The position numbers and the translations under genes are program-made. The notes beneath the pieces are model-generated. The model did not search any database and was not told the DNA's origin. It saw only the letters and a list, made by a program, of their open reading frames with translations. Shown here one piece after another: positions 58,058-64,000 of a stretch of DNA of 64,000 bases (position 1 is the stretch's first letter; each line of letters opens with the position of its first letter). This stretch comes from Diplocarpon mali (lineage: Eukaryota > Ascomycota > Leotiomycetes > Helotiales > Drepanopezizaceae): assembly GCA_024741835.1 (NCBI GenBank), contig JAENRP010000081.1:62001-126000 (forward strand), in the 5' to 3' direction.

Positions 58058-58132
58058 AGGAAAGAAGGAAAGAAGGAAGAAAGGAGAGAAGGAAGGAGAG
58101 AAGGAAAGAAAGAAGGAAGGAAAGAAAGAAAG
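57901..58132. repeat. 232-bp purine tract (GGAAGAAGGGAGGA / GAAAGAAAG)
   Basis: All bases are A or G except a single C near 58,000. The left half is GGAAGAAGGGAGGAGG units, the right half GAAA and GGAA units. It starts directly at the end of a copy of the 16-bp motif (57889-57904). Mirror-like purine tracts can form triplex DNA. Confidence 0.9.
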
Positions 58133-58560
58133 CCCTCACCCCGCCGGGCGACCAGTCCCGACTCGGCGGCGGCTGGCACTGCTCTCCTCGGAGGCGGGAC
58201 ATACTCTCGAGGGTGTCGGCGAGTCGTATCCCCGGGTCATGTGCTCACGAAGCGTCGATATGCTTCTGGCACAGCTTCCGGCCTGAGACAGGCAAAGCGA
58301 CTGATCTCGGGGCCCAACCCACTCTCCTGCATGAGGAGTGCGATGTGCAACAAAACGAACCGATCGCATCTGCGCAGCCGAGTCGGGCTCACTTGCTGCC
58401 ATTCTCCTCCCGGCTTGGCCTGGGTGCGGTCGGGGGGTTAAGGCAGGGTACGGCCCCGTCCCGTGCCTGGAGGACTCGTTCGGCTGAGGCACCTGATATC
58501 CAGCAGCTGGCCTGGCCCGGAGCCTTGCCATTGCGCCCGGCAGGGGAGCGTGACCGCACT

Positions 58561-58616
58561 TTCAGACTCCCAGACTTTCAGACTCCCAGACTCCCAGACC
58601 CCCAGACCCCCAGACT
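58561..58616. repeat. 8-bp tandem repeat (AGACTCCC)
   Basis: Seven units of CAGACTCC / CAGACCCC / CAGACTTT, followed by an inverted ACTCGAGAGT. The next 16-bp motif copy starts 21 bp later. Confidence 0.8.
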
Positions 58617-59171
58617 CGAGAGTCTGGGCGAGAGGTGCGTCGTGCAACAGAAATGCGCGCTGCCCTCCGTCTCCTGCGCCGATCGGCCGGAAGAGGGGGG
58701 GGGGCTCCCTCGGCTACGTCCCACGGCCGAAGACGAGGCCTGCTGGCATATTCTGGCCCGGGAGACGAGATGGGGCCGTTCCCCCATGGCGCAGCCCATT
58801 CCCTCCGGCACGCAGACCCGCCGCCCGGAGTCCCCGGTCGCGCCGGACCGAGGTCACGTTACGTCACATCACGTTATGTCACGTCACGAGTCTGGGCACC
58901 GGCGCGCGCGGGATGCGGCCGAGGTGGGAGGTCAGGCAACGTCGTCCCCCATGCTTCCCGAGGCGCTACCTGCCCTTCCGGACGGGGGGCTCCCAAGAAA
59001 TTGGCATGGGCCGCGACGTGCAACAGGAATCCCGCTCGCCCGTTCGTGCTCCGCGGGGGCGGCGAGGGGGGGGCGACGAGGTTCGAGGGAGCCGGCGGCC
59101 GGCGGCTGCTCTGCCTCGACGAGCGAGGTCCAAGAGATTGGCATGAGGCATGGGGGGGGGGAGCGGGGGGG

Positions 59172-59407
59172 AATAGGCAACAGTACTAGGCAACAGTACT
59201 AGGCAACAGTACTAGGCAATAGGCAATAGGCAATAGGCAATAGGCATCAGGTGTTAAGTACTAGGCAATTGGCATAGGCAATAAGCAATAAGCAATAGGT
59301 ATTAGGCGTTTAGTACTAGGCATTCGGTACTAGGCATTAGGTACTAGGCAATAGGCATAGGCAATAGGCAATAGGCAATAGGCATTAGGCGTTCACTACT
59401 AGGCATT
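59172..59407. repeat. minisatellite of AATAGGC / AACAGTACTAGGC units
   Basis: About 235 bp of AGGCAATAGGC-type units mixed with AGGCAACAGTACT and AGGCATT variants. It is followed by a (GGCATT)n stretch to about 59,490 that ends in a copy of the 16-bp motif. Confidence 0.85.
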
Positions 59408-59699
59408 GTGTACGGCATTGGCACTCGCACTGGCACTGGCATTGGCATTATACTGGCATTGGCATTACACTGGCATTGGCATCGGCATCGACGTGCGACA
59501 AAAGTCCGGCTTCTCGCAGAGTTGCCACTCCTACCGCGGAGAGCCGCTTGGCACGCTGATGTGTCTCCAGAGGGCTTGGCAGCCGGAATCGCGCGGTGGC
59601 GCGGCCGTGTGGTCCCCTCGGCTTTGGCTGTGATCCTCCGTGGCGGCGCTTGGCAACTGCGCCGCGGCAGATCACAACCGACCGGACAAAAAGGGCGCC

Positions 59700-59726
59700 A
59701 ACCCTAACCCTAACCCTAACCCTAAC
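59700..59726. repeat. interstitial telomere repeat (CCCTAA)4
   Basis: Four perfect CCCTAA units in C-strand orientation within non-telomeric DNA. TTAGGG/CCCTAA is the usual telomere repeat of filamentous ascomycetes. It lies about 210 bp after a copy of the 16-bp motif. Confidence 0.9.
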
Positions 59727-60918
59727 TCCGGCTCTCTCTTCGACCCCGGCACGTGTTGATCGATGCCCCGAGAGGGATGCACGTGACCTCGTCCATCCCG
59801 CCCCCATCTCCCGCCATGTCTCTCTGCGTGCCCGGGGCGCTGTCAGGTAAGGAAGACCAGCCGTGCGGGGAGGTGTAGAGCGACGAGAGCGAGGAGAAGC
59901 ACCGGCCAGCAATGCCGGCTCCCTCGTCCTCCTTGGCCCGGAGCGCGACATGCAACAAAAGAACTCTTTCTGGACTTTGCCCTTCCCACCTTGGCTCACC
60001 TCGCCATCAATCCAGCCCCCTCCAAACCGACGATCAGACGCGGCACGAGCAGCGGCAGCGGCAGCCAAGAAGGGTGCGACGTGCAACAGAAGTCTCGCAC
60101 GTGGGGTCCGGCCTTTGCTTTTCTCGTGACAGCCGGCCGGTGGCGCCGAGGAGAGGAGAAGACGGAGGGGGAGGAGGAGGAGGAGGAGGAGGATCAGCAG
60201 CAGCAGCAGCAGAAAGAGACCAGGATCGATCTCCGGCGGACGGGGTGAGGGAGCGGGGCACGAGCACCGGAACAAGCTTCTGGGCGACATGGGCCGTACT
60301 ACTCTTACTGTAGCGACGAGGGACCCGGGGCCTTGGCACGTGGATCCCCGTGAGATCTTCATCTTTTCTCTTTCGTTCCGTCTCGGTCTCGCCGTCTCTC
60401 TCCCCCCGACTCTTTCTCGGTCACGGGCTTGGAGGGCTGGGTTGGGTAGACGACGGTGTGCAGCGACCACACGAGTCTGATCGAGCCCAGGCACGGGACA
60501 GGCACGGGGACGATGGATCTGCAGGCCGCGAAGCTCCCTCCCTCCTCCTCCCATCCCTCGCGCTCCCACCACACATGGGGTAGAGCAGCAGCGGCAGCCG
60601 CATCACACCAGCAGCACAACAACAGCCGCACAACAGCAGCAGCAGCAGCAACGACACCCACACCCAGGCGAGCAACAGCGGCCTTCTTTGAACTTCTGCC
60701 GTCGGTCTAGACAGCAGCCCGCCAAAAGCCCACCCGCTCCATCCGCCCGCTCGGAGACGACACTCGGCCCGCCCCATCCCCGGACCCGGACCCCCGCGGG
60801 CTGCGCTTGGCCCGGCCTCCGACGTGCAACAGGAGCTGCCTCGGCCGAGGTCGATGGGCCCCCCAGCTGGCCAAGGTGAGGTGAGGGGAGTTGGGGGGGG
60901 GGACGGCACGGGTCAGGA

Positions 60919-60977
60919 ACGGGACGGCACGGGACGGCACGGGACGGCACGGGACGGCACGGGACGGCACGGGACGG
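60919..60977. repeat. 10-bp tandem repeat (ACGGGACGGC)
   Basis: Six end-to-end copies of ACGGGACGGC, the last diverged. Confidence 0.9.
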
Positions 60978-61224
60978 TCGGATACGCCTCGGCTACCGGC
61001 TCTCGCTCGCCGGCCGAACTGACCCCGTACGAGAGGAGAGGCGCACCCCTTGCACAGCTGCTCCTGTCCACGGTAGATCCCCCTGAGAGGCCGGACTCCC
61101 GGCATCTGCTCGTGGGGTGAGCCCTGCGACGAGAGTACGCCGACGGAGGGGATCGAGAGCGCGGCTGCGGCGCTGGCGTTTGGAAGGGCGAGCGAGCGTA
61201 ATGGTGGGTGTTTATGAATTGGGG

Positions 61225-61275
61225 ATGTGTATATGTGTATATGTGTATATGTGTATATGTGTATATGTGTATGTG

Positions 61276-61307
<32 letters not shown>

Positions 61308-61370
61308 TGTATGTATGTATGTATGTATGTATGTATGTATGTATATATATACATACATACACATGTGTAT
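61225..61370. repeat. microsatellite (ATGTGTAT)n-(TATG)n
   Basis: About 145 bp of ATGTGTAT units followed by a perfect (TATG)n run and a short TATATACATACA inverted end. Open on both strands only because of its period. Confidence 0.92.
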
Positions 61371-62133
61371 ACCACACAGATGTATGTTACACACCCAGTC
61401 AGATAACACACAAGCTGACCTCCAACTGCCTATCGTACTGCAATTGTAAAAGCTATCGTAATACCTATCCTACTGCCCATCCTACTCCCTAATACCTATT
61501 GTACTCCCGTTGTAGTACATCTTCTAATACCTACCCTACCGCCCATCCTACCGCCCACCTACCACCCATCCTAACCACCCATCGAGGTCTCGTCATACTG
61601 GGCGATGGCTGGCCCCGGTCTGCGACTACTCTGCGCGTCCGACCCCGATCCCAACTTCGGTATCGCCGGTCGTGGCAGAGGGCGTGTTCCGGAGCGATGA
61701 GGTGTTCTGTTCGACCCCCACCCCCACTCGGATCCCACATGGCGACGCTGCGCTTGCCAGCAGCCAGGATCGCCGTCGGCGCGGGACTGCGTCGGGCTCA
61801 CGACCCACGGCGCGCCCGTCCGAACCGACCCGGTCACGAGGCGCACCACGTGCGATCTCGCATCCCTGGTCCGGGAGCCAACTGCGAAGGATCCAAAAGT
61901 CCAAGAGCCTCTCGTCGAGGGAGAGGATCCTTACCGCCGTGGCCATGCCGTCGCGTAGCCGTCGCCCGGAGTGGCAGACCTCTGTCGCGCGTTGCAATCT
62001 CCCCTTCCTTCTCCTCTCCCTCTTCTTCTTCCTCTTCTTCTTCTTCTCCCTCTCGAGCCTCGGCAGATGGCTATTTTTACACTCGCTTGTCTGCCTTGGA
62101 GAGGCTTTGTTGCACGTCGCAAAATGGGCTCTC

Positions 62134-62215
62134 AAAATAGGAGTCTGAAAATAGGAGTCTGAAAATAGGAGTCTGAAAATAGCAGCTGCTGGAAATAGTA
62201 GCCGCTGAAAATAGC
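62134..62215. repeat. 14-bp tandem repeat (AAAATAGGAGTCTG)
   Basis: Three perfect AAAATAGGAGTCTG units, then diverged units ending GGAAATAGTAGCCGCTG. It begins 14 bp after the only minus-strand copy of the 16-bp motif. Confidence 0.85.
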
Positions 62216-64000
62216 CATCTCGAGATAGCTTCCCTTGCACCAGTGTCTTTACTAGAGCGCCTCGGGGGAAAAGCTCTCCATCGCGGCCAACCAGCTGCAC
62301 GGCGTTGGCAATTCGACGGCGAAGAGGAACAAAAAAACACCATGCGCGTTCTGTCCAGCCGGCGTCGTGGGACATCTCGTGGGGACCTGGCGACCGGCGC
62401 AGTCAAGCGAGCCTCTCGAAGCTTTCTCTCCGTATGCTGTTCCGGTCCCCATCCCCCCCCCCGGTGGCATGTCCTCTTACGGGCAGCGCGGTATCAGCAT
62501 CGACCTCCCATTCATGAGCAGAGTGATATCCTTCCTCCTCATGCCGTCGTTGATGTTTTTCCAACCCCAGCACCACTCCCGTGGTTGGAATTTCAAGTCC
62601 GGTGGATCGCAACCAGGGCGGAGATCCACCGGGAAAAAAGTATGAATTCCGACCATCCGGAATAGCAGACGAAGTCGTGGAAAGTGTGCTTCACGCTTCT
62701 GATTAAGAGAAGGCTTCCAACCTCAGGAAAGCGCCAAAACGGGGTCACTCTAGATTGTTTGGAAAGATCTCGAGTACAGTAGCTCGCGCACCAGACAATT
62801 CTCGAGCCATCCGACTCTTAGCATCCGTACTCTGACTTACTCTTCTGAAGTATATCCAGGGGTGGGGAGTTGATCCACTCTGCTCGAAAAAGGAAAAGAG
62901 AAGCAGGAGTGTAGCGTGCTTCCAGTGACCCCGATCGGATCTCCGCCTTTTCCCATGCGCTTGACGATGATATCGACGATATCCGCGCTGCAGCAGCACA
63001 GAGCAGCGCCCAGGGGCGAAGCAATCTGCCGGCGGAGAACTCAACGACAAGTATTGATGCTCACTCAGCAATGGAGCCTAAGTTGTTGAGTTGGGATGCA
63101 TCGCCAGGATCTCTCCGAGCAGGATAGATGGGCGGTTCATCAAGACTACGCGGGAAGAACTGCAACAAGCACGCCAAACGTTCCACCGCCACGCAACTAC
63201 GGCGACACCAATCATCGAATCACCCCACGCGAAAAGGGGGAGCGAGACAAACATCCCGACCAAAATAAAAACCACCAGACCACCAAGCAAACCCAAAATC
63301 ACGACACGGGGAGTATGGCTTCGGGTGCCGTCTCACGTAGAGCAGCTCGCTTACCTCCCACGATCTAGGCCATGCCGTCGCCCTCTCCTCCCGACAACCT
63401 TCCGGTGCCTAGACCATCGCGCCGACGCGCAACAAAACACCCACCAACCCCCCTCGTCCGTTGCCCTTCCCACAATTACGACCCCGCGGCCGGCTCTGGA
63501 CTCTCGACCGCGACGTGCAACAAAACACCCCCTTCTCGTGTACTCCAAACGGCCCGAGTCATGGATTGCACGAAGGACAGGTAGAAACCAGTCTCCGGCC
63601 CGACCAGACCAGACCAGACCTGCTGCTTGGCGTGTCGAGGAGTCTGGTACACGCGGAGAAGCGCTGTCGAGTCTGGACTCTGGCTTGCTACATGCAACAA
63701 AACAACGGAAGCAGGACCACAGCCACCAAGCCAATCTCGAGCGGCGACGCATCCTCACATCACGCAGAACCCTCCCCTCCCATCGAAGCGCCGAGCCTTT
63801 GCAGCGCTCCTGATTGACCGTCTCTTCCCCAGTCCCCCCCCGGCTCGCAACTCTCCTTGCAGACACACCGAGTACAGCACAGCAGACCCGTCTGTCGATG
63901 ATCCGCAGCACCCGTTCCCCATCTCCGGAGGGAGAAAGGGCTCGCCTCACGTAAAGTGCGTGACGGGAGAGAGGAGGCAGCACCGTGCGGGGATGGGGGA

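Larger units (their letters stand above)
55632..63702 (+). repeat. dispersed 16-bp motif GCGACGTGCAACARAA, 21 copies
   Basis: Copies start at 55632, 55825, 56040, 56214, 56277, 56992, 57139, 57345, 57622, 57889, 58340, 58637, 59013, 59488, 59945, 60076, 60819, 63422, 63510 and 63687 on plus and 62105-62120 on minus; a further copy is at 16528. The core TGCAACA is nearly fixed (TGCATCA in three; TGCGACA and CGCAACA once each). The central CpG varies as CG, TG or CA. Flanks differ from copy to copy apart from one local duplication, so this is not one long tandem array. I do not recognise the motif. Confidence 0.8.
54874..64000. other. GC-rich, repeat-rich tract without a supportable gene
   Basis: Over 9 kb with high GC, homopolymer C and G runs, many minisatellites, an interstitial telomere repeat and a dispersed 16-bp motif. 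Open frames up to about 440 codons occur on both strands and overlap each other; they consist of Arg, Pro, Gly and repeat-coded sequence with no family features, as expected from composition. Such content is typical of subtelomeric or structurally special DNA. Confidence 0.6.

Noticed and set aside
57874..59202. Long open frame of 442 codons on plus in the GC-rich tract
   Set aside because: It begins in the purine tract (Lys/Glu/Arg-rich by composition), overlaps long frames on other strands and has no domain or splice logic.
59172..59407. Repeats considered as a CRISPR-like array
   Set aside because: Units are contiguous and variable with no unique spacers, and this is a eukaryotic genome.
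59448..60572. Open frame of 374 codons on minus
   Set aside because: Made of Arg, Pro, Leu and Ala from GC-rich repeats, crosses the telomere repeat, and has no family features.
61208..61492. Frames rich in Cys-Met-Tyr-Val repeats
   Set aside because: Translation of the ATGTGTAT/TATG microsatellite.
55632..63702. Recurrent Leu-Leu-His-Val-Ala peptide in antisense frames, considered as a protein repeat
   Set aside because: It is only the translation of the 16-bp DNA motif in one minus-strand frame; the surrounding frames are unrelated.

Overview
This window comes from the nuclear genome of a filamentous ascomycete (Pezizomycotina). The genes carry short introns (mostly 45-145 nt) with GT..AG ends and CTGAC/CTAAC-type branch sites. 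The gene content is typical of moulds: Zn2Cys6 regulator, BtgE-type cell-wall glucanase, PBS2 kinase, CYT-4 RNase, CnxG. There are also AT-rich, stop-riddled islands of the kind made by repeat-induced point mutation (RIP). A leotiomycete-like fungus would fit, but I cannot place it further. All exon structures below were built by hand from splice signals, reading phase and family resemblance.

Left part (0.1-16.1 kb), dense housekeeping genes: a GIG1-like protein; a divergently transcribed chromatin pair (Hos2-type histone deacetylase on minus, ING/PHD protein on plus); a stand-alone tandem FolB (dihydroneopterin aldolase-like) protein tail-to-tail with an FMP42-type major facilitator; a Zn2Cys6 transcription factor; and a FYVE-RING E3 ligase of the Pib1 type. 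A 2.3-kb GC-rich island without genes, containing a 26-base N gap, separates these from UGP1.

Middle (18.4-30.5 kb): UGP1 (UDP-glucose pyrophosphorylase) with a clear 5'-UTR intron, a small PSI-domain membrane protein, the molybdopterin synthase small subunit (cnxG), the mitochondrial RNase II-family protein CYT-4, a possible small secreted protein, and a GH17 cell-wall glucanase (BtgE type) with a 10-residue repeat. UGP1 and the glucanase both relate to glucan and cell-wall metabolism.

30.5-52.2 kb is gene-poor: two AT-rich relict islands (about 32.6-34.1 and 46.1-47.7 kb), an F-box protein, a broken hypothetical gene that shares a duplicated segment with the first island, PBS2 (MAPKK of the osmotic-stress HOG pathway), a secreted M28-family protein that has lost nearly all of its zinc-site residues, and an auxin-efflux-carrier (ECM3-like) transporter.

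Right end (52.2-64 kb): one more gene, a RecA/Rad51-paralogue-like protein with a degenerate Walker A, then over 9 kb of GC-rich DNA with no supportable gene. This tract holds many minisatellites, an interstitial telomere repeat (CCCTAA)4, and the most unusual feature of the window: a 16-bp motif, consensus GCGACGTGCAACARAA. It recurs 21 times between 55.6 and 63.7 kb, all but one copy on the same strand, and once more in the GC-rich island at 16.5 kb. The region looks subtelomeric or otherwise structurally special, and I do not recognise the motif.
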